Positions 6,560 to 12,854 of a stretch of 17,434 bases of DNA are shown here, piece after piece. Positions within the stretch are counted from its first letter, which is position 1. Every line of letters begins with the position of its first letter. The notes below the pieces were generated by a model. That model was given only the letters and a program-made list of their open reading frames with translations, had not been told where the DNA came from and ran no database searches. A program made the translations under genes and the position numbers. The stretch lies in the NCBI GenBank assembly GCA_020048295.1, contig JAIFMT010000122.1, positions 1-17,434 of the forward strand, written 5' to 3'. The DNA comes from Rhodoferax sp. (lineage in GTDB: Bacteria; Pseudomonadota; Gammaproteobacteria; Burkholderiales; Burkholderiaceae).

Positions 6560-7558
6560 TTAGGCCAACATCGTACGGGAATGTGAGGCAACGTGTCCCC
6601 AGGTCAACAGGGCATCACGACCTTGCACGTGCAAATCGGCCTTTGCACCCACTGGCAACAACACTTTGGTGGCAACGTGGCCCAAAGGAAGATTGGTCAG
6701 CACGGGTATTTTGGCATGCAGGCGCAGCCAGTCAATCACGGTCTGCAGCTTGTAGCCCCGGTCATGCGGCGTGAGCTTGAATTCGGTGAACTGGCCTAGC
6801 AAAATGGCTTTTTGTCGGGTCAGCACGCCGGCGTACAACAGTTGGGTCAAACACCGTTCAATGCGGTAGGGGTGTTCGCCAACATCCTCCAGAAACAGGA
6901 GACCCCCGTGGATATGCGGAAAGTAAGGGGTTGCCAGCAAGCTGGCCAACATCGTCAGGTTGCCACCCCACAGAATCGCATCTTCGATACAAAATGTGCC
7001 TTCAGTCCTTACGGAATCTGCGTTTATAGCTACGTTCTTCATACCATTTCCGATGCTTTCGCGGTGCTGCCGCCAGCCACTGCCCTCGCCCTGCCCGCTG
7101 AGCATGTCGTCAAAACAAGCTTCCATGATGTCATCTGGCAAGTGGCCAGCCTCACCAACGGCACCAAAGTCATCGCCCAGCACCGGACCAGCCCAGGTGA
7201 TGGCTCCGGTCTTCGCGAGCATGGCGGCCTGAAAGGCGGTGAAATCGCTCAAACCCACAAAGCGCGTGCCTCGGTCGATGGCCTGGGCCACCTTGTCGTA
7301 TTGAATGTCTGGCAGGAGGCGTGTCAGGCCGTAGCCGCCGCGCGAGATCAATGCCACGTCAGCGCCGCTGGCGGCGGCTCGGTGAATCGCCGCCACGCGG
7401 GTGGCATCGTCGCCGGCAAAACGCTGTACCCGGACCAGCGCAGCTTCATCAATTTCCACCTCGTGACCTAGGGATTTGAGCCGCTGGATGCCACGTTTGA
7501 ATGCTGCCTTGTCACGCACGGCACCCGAGGGTGAGTAAATATAAATGTGCTTTTTCAT
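6560..7558 (-). CDS. ldcA: LD-carboxypeptidase (muramoyltetrapeptide carboxypeptidase, peptidase S66)
   Basis: Cleaves the terminal D-alanine from murein tetrapeptides during cell-wall recycling, in the cytoplasm. The 332-residue product carries the S66 catalytic triad: nucleophile S104 in VGLSDFTA, E224 in LLFLEDVGEHPYR, and H294 in LPLGHV. The oxyanion region SRGGYGLTRLL is at 72-82 and LWGGNLTML at 196-204. Residues 176-190 (within NVAINADSVRTEGTFC) are encoded by a copy of the interspersed repeat, read in frame without a stop, in the loop just before LWGGNL, away from the triad. The ATG at 7558 overlaps the stop of the tadA fusion (ATGA), so the two are coupled. Confidence 0.93.
   Translation of the reverse strand: MKKHIYIYSPSGAVRDKAAFKRGIQRLKSLGHEVEIDEAALVRVQRFAGDDATRVAAIHRAAASGADVALISRGGYGLTRLLPDIQYDKVAQAIDRGTRFVGLSDFTAFQAAMLAKTGAITWAGPVLGDDFGAVGEAGHLPDDIMEACFDDMLSGQGEGSGWRQHRESIGNGMKNVAINADSVRTEGTFCIEDAILWGGNLTMLASLLATPYFPHIHGGLLFLEDVGEHPYRIERCLTQLLYAGVLTRQKAILLGQFTEFKLTPHDRGYKLQTVIDWLRLHAKIPVLTNLPLGHVATKVLLPVGAKADLHVQGRDALLTWGHVASHSRTMLA
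6990..7033 (-). repeat. Interspersed repeat, copy C, inside ldcA
   Basis: Read on the minus strand: TAGCT, ACGC, GTAAGGACT, AAGGCACATTTT at the spacing of the other copies. 29 of 41 core positions match copy D by hand count. It is in the coding strand's orientation and encodes LdcA residues about 176-190. Confidence 0.7.
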
Positions 7559-8646
7559 GAAACCGGTGTCGCTGGGATGGGAAACAAACGCTGATTTGTC
7601 AGGGTGGCAAAGGCGCGCAAGGCCGCCTGGTGGCCGGCGTCAGGAAACGGCACCGCACGCTCGGCCGCAGTCAATTCAGCGGTCTGAATGTAACGGATGC
7701 CCGCCATGCGCCGAGTTGTGCTGGCCAGGAGCAACGATACCAGTCCCTGCATACTTTCTGGGGCCAGCAGCGTGATGTGTGGCAAATTGAGCTGTTCCAC
7801 CAAAGCCAGCAGACACTGGGCATGCCATTGCAGGGTGTGAAAGCTGTCTTTCTTGGGCTTGTCGCTTTGGCCAAAACCGATCAGGTCTGGGCACACCACA
7901 CGCAAGCCGTCGGCGCTACCTTGGCGAATCACATCGCGCCAAACCAGGCACCAATCTTGAGGGCCATGCAGGCATAACAGGGTTTGCGTCGCCCCGCTGG
8001 CCTGGTTGTCCAGGTAGTGCAGGCGAAGTCCGCCGAGTTCGGGCAAGGTACTGACATGGCACGACGGCGCGGGCATGCTGGGCAGATTGGCAAAGCAGTG
8101 CACCGGCGTGCGCAGGGCATCGTCACGCAGCGCCCTGCCCGGCTGGCTGCTGCTCTGACGGTGCAGGGCACGCTGCTGCCTGAAGAAAGTCTGCAGCAGC
8201 GCGGCACAGGCATCGGCCAGCACGCCGCCGTGTACCTGCGTGTGGTGGTTCAGTTGCGCCAGCGCAAACAGATTGGTGACCGAACCGGCCACCCCAGTTT
8301 TGGGGTCGGCCGCACCAAACACCACCCGCTTCAGACGGGCGTGCAGCATGGCACCAGCGCACATACTGCACGGCTCCAGCGTCACAAACAGTTCGCAATC
8401 GTCGAGCCGGTAATTGCCACGTTGTTGCGCTGCCGCGCGCAGGGTGATGATTTCAGCGTGCGCGGTGGGATCGTGCAGAGCAATCGGCGCGTTGTAGCCG
8501 CTGGCAATCAGTTGCCCCGCGCACACCAGCACGGCGCCTACCGGCACTTCACCGGCGTCAGCGGCCGCTTGCGCCTGCACCAGAGCCAACTGCATCCAAT
8601 GGACATCGCGTGCAGTTGGGAGTAGCGGAGGTGGCGTGGGTGTCAC
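7555..8646 (-). CDS. tadA: tRNA adenosine(34) deaminase TadA fused to a degenerate alpha/beta-hydrolase domain
   Basis: Residues 13-165 are TadA, which converts A34 to inosine in the tRNA-Arg(ACG) anticodon. Zinc and catalytic residues are in place: H63 and E65 (HAEI), C93 and C96 (EPCSMCAGA), with GEVPVGAV at 32-39. Residues about 195-363 resemble the N-terminal two thirds of a haloalkane-dehalogenase-type alpha/beta hydrolase: HYLD, LHG at 226-228, PDLIGFGQSDKP at 253-264, then PFPDAGHQAALRAF. The nucleophile elbow has become LLAPESMQG: the position of the catalytic Asp aligns with E297, and the glycines are displaced. The sequence ends before the region that holds the catalytic His. The start is GTG at 8646, overlapping the preceding stop (GTGA). 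No frameshift is visible at the junction, so one fusion protein is expected. Confidence 0.9.
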   Translation of the reverse strand: MTPTPPPLLPTARDVHWMQLALVQAQAAADAGEVPVGAVLVCAGQLIASGYNAPIALHDPTAHAEIITLRAAAQQRGNYRLDDCELFVTLEPCSMCAGAMLHARLKRVVFGAADPKTGVAGSVTNLFALAQLNHHTQVHGGVLADACAALLQTFFRQQRALHRQSSSQPGRALRDDALRTPVHCFANLPSMPAPSCHVSTLPELGGLRLHYLDNQASGATQTLLCLHGPQDWCLVWRDVIRQGSADGLRVVCPDLIGFGQSDKPKKDSFHTLQWHAQCLLALVEQLNLPHITLLAPESMQGLVSLLLASTTRRMAGIRYIQTAELTAAERAVPFPDAGHQAALRAFATLTNQRLFPIPATPVS

Positions 8647-8882
8647 TGGTCGTCGGGCTGCGGGCGTGGTGTTTGCAGGGCACCTTCCAACGCACTTTTG
8701 TATTGCTGCTGAAGTTGCTGGCTTTGCTCGCGCACATTGCCCGCAGGCGCAGAGGCGGCCTCATTGGCAGGGGCCTGCAACGTTGGCAGCGGTGTCTGAA
8801 GCGCCGTCATTTGCTTGCGTGCCAGCAAGCCCACCACCGCCAGCACCAGCAACAACCCCAACAAACCGAACCATCCGCGCAT
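8643..8882 (-). CDS. Small single-pass membrane protein of unknown function
   Basis: A 79-residue protein starting MRGWFGLLGLLLVLAVVGLL. One transmembrane helix spans about residues 4-21, followed by RKQ, an Ala/Pro-rich linker, and a Gln-rich stretch (EQSQQLQQQYKSALEGAL) likely to be helical. It is probably anchored in the inner membrane with the Q-rich tail outside, though topology is not certain. The ATG at 8882 overlaps the stop of the PaiB gene by one base (TGATG) and its stop overlaps the tadA GTG. I take it as a real gene because of this exact fit and the membrane helix. I do not recognise a named family. Confidence 0.75.
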   Translation of the reverse strand: MRGWFGLLGLLLVLAVVGLLARKQMTALQTPLPTLQAPANEAASAPAGNVREQSQQLQQQYKSALEGALQTPRPQPDDQ

Positions 8883-9517
8883 CAGTTTTCTCCTTCGCTG
8901 TGATCCGCCAATCCCAATCGCTGCATCCACTGCGCCAATGCGCGTTGATTGTCAGTGCCCCGGGAATAAGCGGCATGCATGCCCGTATGCGATTCGGGGC
9001 GGTGCTGGTTGAGCTTGAATTTGCATTGCAGACGCGTCACGGCAAGTTCAAAAGCCACGATGCCCGCCATCATCTTGAACTGAAAACTCTCATCCAGCCC
9101 GCGCCACTGAGCCGCATAGGCGGGGTCGTGATCGTGAATCAGGTGTTTGAGCAAAGTGTCTTTGTCCGCAAAGGAGTCGATCAGACGGGCTTGCACCTGG
9201 CACTGCACCATCAGGTAATTCCAGGTTGGCACGCGCTGCAGATCAGGATAAACACGTGGGCTCATGTAGGCTTGCGGCCCCATGAAGGTGACCACCGCCA
9301 TCGGGCGTGCCTGCAAGTAGCGCCAATGCGGGTTGGCTTTGGCGCAGTGGCCCAGCAGCAGCAGCTGTTCGCCCTGCTCCTGCAAGTGCAAGGGCAGCGG
9401 CGTGACAAATGGTGCGCCGTCATCATCGACCGAAATCAGGCTGGCAAACGGGTAGGCACGCATCAATTCAGCGGCGCTGGCGCGGTCGTCTTGGGCAAAT
9501 TGGGGTGGGAGATACAT
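8882..9517 (-). CDS. PaiB-type FMN-binding protein (negative transcriptional regulator family)
   Basis: A 211-residue split-barrel flavin-binding protein of the PaiB/FMN_bind_2 family, named after Bacillus PaiB, a repressor of sporulation and protease genes. The family signature is complete: MYLPPQF at the start, TPLPLHL (39-45), GHCAKANPHW (56-65), and FMGPQAYMSPRVYPD then VPTWNY (78-101). Whether this homologue regulates transcription or acts as a flavin enzyme cannot be told from sequence. The ATG at 9517 is preferred over an in-frame GTG at 9565 because family members begin MYxPxxF. A possible -10 (TATGAT on the minus strand, 9553-9548) lies between the two. It is the first gene of the minus-strand operon. 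Confidence 0.9.
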   Translation of the reverse strand: MYLPPQFAQDDRASAAELMRAYPFASLISVDDDGAPFVTPLPLHLQEQGEQLLLLGHCAKANPHWRYLQARPMAVVTFMGPQAYMSPRVYPDLQRVPTWNYLMVQCQVQARLIDSFADKDTLLKHLIHDHDPAYAAQWRGLDESFQFKMMAGIVAFELAVTRLQCKFKLNQHRPESHTGMHAAYSRGTDNQRALAQWMQRLGLADHSEGEN

Positions 9518-9667
9518 CGGGCCGAATGGGTATTCTTGGTGTTCGGCATCATAAAGCCATTGCACCAGTCACCGCGGCATCCCTTGTTGATCCGCGCTAC
9601 CGGGCCAAACACCGCTGGCCAACCCACACGGCTATACTGTTTTGGACTTCACTCAACGGTTTGCCTG

Positions 9668-10933
9668 ATGGTTCGTCTTTCCAATCATTTACCGGCACCC
9701 AGTGCAGATTTTCCATTGCCCTGGATCGAGGAATTCAGGCAGGAGCTGGTCAAGTCGGCGTTGCGACGGGTGCGCATTGTCACCACCACCTTGCTGTTCA
9801 TTGAAGGTGTTTTGCTGGTCTCGGATTTTGTCCGCACCCATTGGGTGCGCGACGGGCTGGATGCGATATTTGTCTGGCGCATTGCCGCGCTGGTTTTTTT
9901 GCTGACCTATCGCCTGATCCTGGAGCGGGCCTTACCGGAATGGATTCGCCTGCGCTATTTTCTGGTTCTCGGAATGGCGCTGAGTGGTTGGGCCAGCGCC
10001 GTGCTCGCGGGCATGGTAGGCGATATATCCATTTTTACCATTGGCGCGCTGGGGGTGGCGGCCGCCTGTCCGATGCCAGGACGCTTCAATGCGACCTTGT
10101 TTATCGTGTCGGGCAGCGCCTTGATTGGTTGGTTGTTTTACCACTTTCCCAATGCAGAACTGTTTTGGCCAAGCAATATCGTGGCCACCTGCGTGATAGG
10201 CATCGTCATCGAGAAATTTACTTTTGACGCCGCGCTGCGTGAGTTTTCACACCGCAAGGGCATTGAGCGCCAGCGTGAACGCTCCGATGAACTGCTCTAC
10301 AACGTGTTTCCCGAGTCGGTGGCCGCCTCCTTGAAAGAAGGCCAGCGCTCGGTGGCCCTGCATGGCGAGGTGACCATTTTGTTTGCCGATGTGGTGGGTT
10401 TTACCGAGTTGTCGAGCCGACTGCTACCCTCCCAGCTGCTGGATGTGCTGGAAGAAATATTCGGCAAATTTGACCAGCTTGCGCTGCAGCATGGGGTTGA
10501 AAAGATCAAGACGATTGGTGATGCCTACATGGCCATTGCGGGTGCCCCGACCATCATTGACCATCAAGTTGAGCGCATGGCAAATTTCGCGCTCGACATC
10601 GTGCAGGCCTGCAAGGTGTTTTCCGAATGCAGCGGTTTTGACCTGGCGGTGCGCGTGGGCATCCACACCGGGCCGGTGATTGCCGGGGTGATTGGCAGCT
10701 CTCGTCTGTGCTATGACTTGTGGGGAGATTCTGTCAATACAGCACAGCGGCTCGAATCGCAAGGTGAGCCCAACGCCATCAGTGTGAGCGAGCCGGTCTA
10801 TTTCAGGCTGCGCAACTTGTTCCTGCTGGAGGACAGGGGGCATGTTGACCTGAAAGGCAAAGGACCCACGCGGACTTTTGCACTCATCGCACGGCGTCAG
10901 GCTGTGGGCAGTCCTGACGGCAGTGCCGTTTGA
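9668..10933 (+). CDS. Membrane-bound class III adenylate cyclase, six transmembrane helices
   Basis: A 421-residue protein. Residues 36-186 hold six hydrophobic segments (about 37-55, 66-85, 97-117, 120-135, 142-158 and 170-184). A short helical linker leads to DELLYNVFPESVAASLKEG and the cyclase domain from about 233. Metal ligands are D241 (ILFADVVGFTE) and D285 (IKTIGDAYM); K281 and D350 (CYDLWGD) select ATP; N357 and R361 (VNTAQR) complete the site. A working adenylate cyclase is therefore expected. The frame stays open far upstream of 9668, but that part is antisense to other genes; MVRLSNHLPAP is the sensible start. TATACT at 9633-9638 could be the -10; no good ribosome binding site is seen. 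Confidence 0.9.
   Translation: MVRLSNHLPAPSADFPLPWIEEFRQELVKSALRRVRIVTTTLLFIEGVLLVSDFVRTHWVRDGLDAIFVWRIAALVFLLTYRLILERALPEWIRLRYFLVLGMALSGWASAVLAGMVGDISIFTIGALGVAAACPMPGRFNATLFIVSGSALIGWLFYHFPNAELFWPSNIVATCVIGIVIEKFTFDAALREFSHRKGIERQRERSDELLYNVFPESVAASLKEGQRSVALHGEVTILFADVVGFTELSSRLLPSQLLDVLEEIFGKFDQLALQHGVEKIKTIGDAYMAIAGAPTIIDHQVERMANFALDIVQACKVFSECSGFDLAVRVGIHTGPVIAGVIGSSRLCYDLWGDSVNTAQRLESQGEPNAISVSEPVYFRLRNLFLLEDRGHVDLKGKGPTRTFALIARRQAVGSPDGSAV
10895..10929 (+). terminator. Hairpins at the 3' end of the membrane cyclase gene (weak terminator candidate)
   Basis: CGTCAGG (10895-10901) pairs with CCTGACG (10913-10919), and ACGGC pairs with GCCGT across a three-base loop (10917-10929); the two overlap and are alternatives. 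They end only five bases before the stop codon ends and are followed by TTTGAAAC rather than a clear U-run. Confidence 0.3.
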
Positions 10934-10997
10934 AACGATGACCCGCCAATTTCAGGCTTAACGAGCGCCACCGACCTTGACAATCGGGCCGGTCTGC

Positions 10998-11024
10998 TCA
11001 ATTTTGTCGCCGCATGTCCGATAT
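10998..11024 (+). promoter_or_regulatory. Possible sigma-28 (FliA-type) promoter of the exported-protein operon
   Basis: TCAA, fifteen bases, then TCCGATAT. The flagellar sigma-28 consensus is TAAA-N15-GCCGATAA, so nine of twelve positions agree and the spacing is exact. A dyad GATAT...ATATC (11020-11036) overlaps the -10. A perfect sigma-70 -35 (TTGACA, 10977-10982) lies upstream but has no good -10 at 16-18 bases. The first gene starts 30 bases downstream. Confidence 0.35.
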
Positions 11025-11054
11025 AAGCTTCATATCAAGAATTGAAAGTTATCC

Positions 11055-11255
11055 ATGAAAAAAGTGCTTGCCCTGTTGCTGTTCATCGCGGTGTCGGGGT
11101 GTTCCACGGTGAATATTTATGACCATCAGGGCGGCGGTTATCGGCGTGACGGTGTCAGGGTGATCAACCCGTGCACCCAGGGCGGCTGCTACATCCAACC
11201 GGGGCTCAGTCGGGCTACCGATGCGAACGCCGATATGGTCTATCTTTATCCGTGA
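11055..11255 (+). CDS. Small outer-membrane lipoprotein, unknown function
   Basis: A 66-residue protein with a lipoprotein signal: MKK, hydrophobic core VLALLLFIA, and lipobox VSGC with lipidated C16. Ser at position 17 predicts sorting to the outer membrane. The mature part is only about 50 residues, with two further cysteines in NPCTQGGCY, and no recognised domain. GAAAG at 11044-11048 is the ribosome binding site. It is the first of four exported proteins encoded in a row (gaps of 14, 14 and -4 bases), which suggests one transcript and a joint task at the cell envelope. Confidence 0.8.
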   Translation: MKKVLALLLFIAVSGCSTVNIYDHQGGGYRRDGVRVINPCTQGGCYIQPGLSRATDANADMVYLYP

Positions 11256-11269
11256 ACCCGGGGTCTGTC

Positions 11270-11515
11270 ATGAAAAAACTACTTGGCATCATCGTTCTGC
11301 TTGGCCTGGCAACGGGTTGCACCACGCATGTGGTTCTGGGTGCACCCGATACCCAGACTTGCGGCAGTGAGGCTTACGAAGTCACCGTGGATTCCTGGTG
11401 CGGCAACGGCTGCGACAGCTATCCCGTCTCACACAAAATGCGCGACACCCGGCCGGAAAGCCAGCGCGTCGAGTTAAACGGGATGCAGCGGCCCGCCCAC
11501 TGCGTCAACCCATAA
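11270..11515 (+). CDS. Small Cys-rich lipoprotein, unknown function
   Basis: An 81-residue protein, MKKLLGIIVLLGLATGC, with lipobox ATGC and lipidated C17; Thr at 18 predicts the outer membrane. The mature protein has four further cysteines (QTCGS, SWCGNGCDS, HCVNP), which could form two disulfides in the periplasm. I recognise no family. The ATG at 11270 is chosen because the signal peptide starts there; the frame is open further upstream but overlaps the previous gene. It lies 14 bases after the first lipoprotein gene and 14 before the FlgO-like gene. Confidence 0.8.
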   Translation: MKKLLGIIVLLGLATGCTTHVVLGAPDTQTCGSEAYEVTVDSWCGNGCDSYPVSHKMRDTRPESQRVELNGMQRPAHCVNP

Positions 11516-11529
11516 ACGCAAGGCACACC

Positions 11530-12168
11530 ATGAAAAAGCAATATTCAGGCGCACTGGGTGCGCTGGCACTGGCGCTAACCGCTGCCTCAATGAGCGCACA
11601 GGCGCAAAACATCAGCTGCGTGGGCAGGCAGTCGAGCAGCGCAGACTGCTTGCGCGCCAATGAACTTCCCATCGTGCAGGCCAATTCGGCACCCGGCAAG
11701 TTTGCCTCCCGGATGATCTTTCTGGCCGACCAGCTGGAACGCAACATTGACCACAAAATTGTCAATGCGTCGTACCTGATCGGCAGCTTTGTCGATCTCA
11801 ACGACATGGGCAAGTCATCGCCCATGGGCCGGCTGATTGCCGAAAACCTGATGCACGAACTGCAGGTGCGCTCGTGGAAGATTTTTGAGCCCCGGCTGAT
11901 GCAAAACTTCATGATCAACGAAGGCGGGGAGTTTGTGCTGAGTCGCGATGTGAAGCAACTCAAATCCAAATTCGGTGTCAGCGGCGTGGTGGCGGGTACC
12001 TACGTGGTATCGGGTGACTACACCGTGGTCAACGCCAGGGTCATCAATGTGGACAACGGCATGGTCATCTCCAGTGGCCAGATTCAGATTCCGTCCAACT
12101 GGTTTGCCGATTCGCTGATGACCACCTCAAATATCCGGCCCATGAAAATCATCGGTTCACCGCAATGA
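11530..12168 (+). CDS. FlgO-like periplasmic/outer-membrane protein
   Basis: A 212-residue protein with a Sec signal peptide (MKKQYSGALGALALALTAASMSAQA, cleavage near residue 25). The mature region resembles the FlgO domain known from a Vibrio outer-membrane protein needed for flagellar stability: FASRMIFLADQLERNI, then MGRLIAENLMHELQVRSWKIFEPR, FVLSRDVKQLKSKFGVSGVV, and GTYVVSGDYTVVNARVINV. No flagellar genes are in the window, so a flagellar role is inferred only. AAGG at 11520-11523 precedes the ATG at 11530. Its stop overlaps the next start (ATGA), and the next gene encodes a similar fold, so the two products may work as a pair. Confidence 0.82.
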   Translation: MKKQYSGALGALALALTAASMSAQAQNISCVGRQSSSADCLRANELPIVQANSAPGKFASRMIFLADQLERNIDHKIVNASYLIGSFVDLNDMGKSSPMGRLIAENLMHELQVRSWKIFEPRLMQNFMINEGGEFVLSRDVKQLKSKFGVSGVVAGTYVVSGDYTVVNARVINVDNGMVISSGQIQIPSNWFADSLMTTSNIRPMKIIGSPQ

Positions 12169-12770
12169 GTTCGGTGCGGTCCGGACTGGCTGCCGTTGGC
12201 TTTTGCCTGCTGGGGTTGGCTGGCTGCGCGTCTAATGATCACGCACAGTGCGCCAAGCTGGGGCTGCCGCGCCTGATTGTTCTCAATGAAGTGGGCCAGG
12301 TGTTTGATGCACTGGCCAACGGTTTTTGCCCCGCCAGCTGTTCTGGTGCTGCTGCGGCATCGGGCACAGGTGCATGCGATGAGCAAGGGCTTTCCAGACT
12401 GGTGCTGGTGCCGGACTTTGTCAATCTCACCACGTACTCGCCCGGAAGCACCGGCTTGTATATGGGGGAACAAATGCGCGCTGCACTGAGCCAGCGCTGC
12501 AGCAGCAAAATTTACCAGGCCGAATTTGGCCGCGACCTCAAGCTCAGCGGCGAAGGTCTGGTAGCACTCACCCGCGACCCCGCTGAAGTGGTCAAAGATG
12601 AATTTGTCGGGCAGGACATTTTGATTGGCACGTACTCGTACAGCGGCAACCGGTTGTCGGTGTTTGTCAGGAAAATCAGCGGTGCCTCAGGGGTCATCAG
12701 CAAGATGCTGTCCAAGGAAATCGAATTCAGTTGCGGCAACCTGGGAACCCGGGCCACGGTCGTCAGGTAA
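12165..12770 (+). CDS. FlgO-like lipoprotein
   Basis: A 201-residue lipoprotein: hydrophobic LAAVGFCLLGLAGC with lipobox LAGC and lipidated C21, Ala at 22 predicting the outer membrane. After a Cys- and Ala-rich segment, residues 80-180 follow the same layout as the preceding FlgO-like protein: LVPDFVNLTTYSPGSTGLYM, GEQMRAALSQRCSSKIYQAE, LTRDPAEVVKDEFVGQDILI, GTYSYSGNRLSVFVRKI. It is probably a diverged paralogue. The ATG overlaps the preceding stop by four bases. It is the last gene before an 84-base gap and the sheath-like gene. The FlgO relationship is by pattern, not by a search. Confidence 0.75.
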   Translation: MSSVRSGLAAVGFCLLGLAGCASNDHAQCAKLGLPRLIVLNEVGQVFDALANGFCPASCSGAAAASGTGACDEQGLSRLVLVPDFVNLTTYSPGSTGLYMGEQMRAALSQRCSSKIYQAEFGRDLKLSGEGLVALTRDPAEVVKDEFVGQDILIGTYSYSGNRLSVFVRKISGASGVISKMLSKEIEFSCGNLGTRATVVR

Positions 12771-12843
12771 CTTTGTTGCTTGCGCTGTGGTGAGTGCGCA
12801 GTAGGATACAGGTCTTGGCGTGGCAACTATTCCTACCCCTCAC

Positions 12844-12848
12844 AGGAG
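12844..12848 (+). promoter_or_regulatory. Ribosome binding site deciding the start of the sheath-like gene
   Basis: AGGAG six bases before the ATG at 12855. It rules out the longer in-frame start at 12780, whose extra 25 codons do not look like protein. Confidence 0.7.
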
Positions 12849-12854
12849 ACAGCA

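Noticed and set aside
180..7373. An identical 18-base string, CACGTCAGCGCCGCTGGC, in recJ (180-197) and ldcA (7356-7373).
   Set aside because: In both genes it encodes the same common peptide, ASGADV, within normal family sequence, so chance codon agreement explains it.
9518..9565. An extended PaiB-like protein starting at GTG 9565.
   Set aside because: The 16 extra residues are not part of the family, whose members start MYxPxxF, and a plausible -10 lies inside this stretch.
8636..9667. A very long open frame upstream of and continuous with the membrane cyclase.
   Set aside because: It is antisense to tadA, the small membrane gene and the PaiB gene, whose proteins are clearly recognisable; its own translation resembles nothing. 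The cyclase starts at 9668.
12776..12807. TTGCGC-N16-TAGGAT as a separate promoter for the sheath-like gene.
   Set aside because: Both boxes match the consensus poorly, and read-through from the FlgO-like cluster 84 bases upstream is equally likely.
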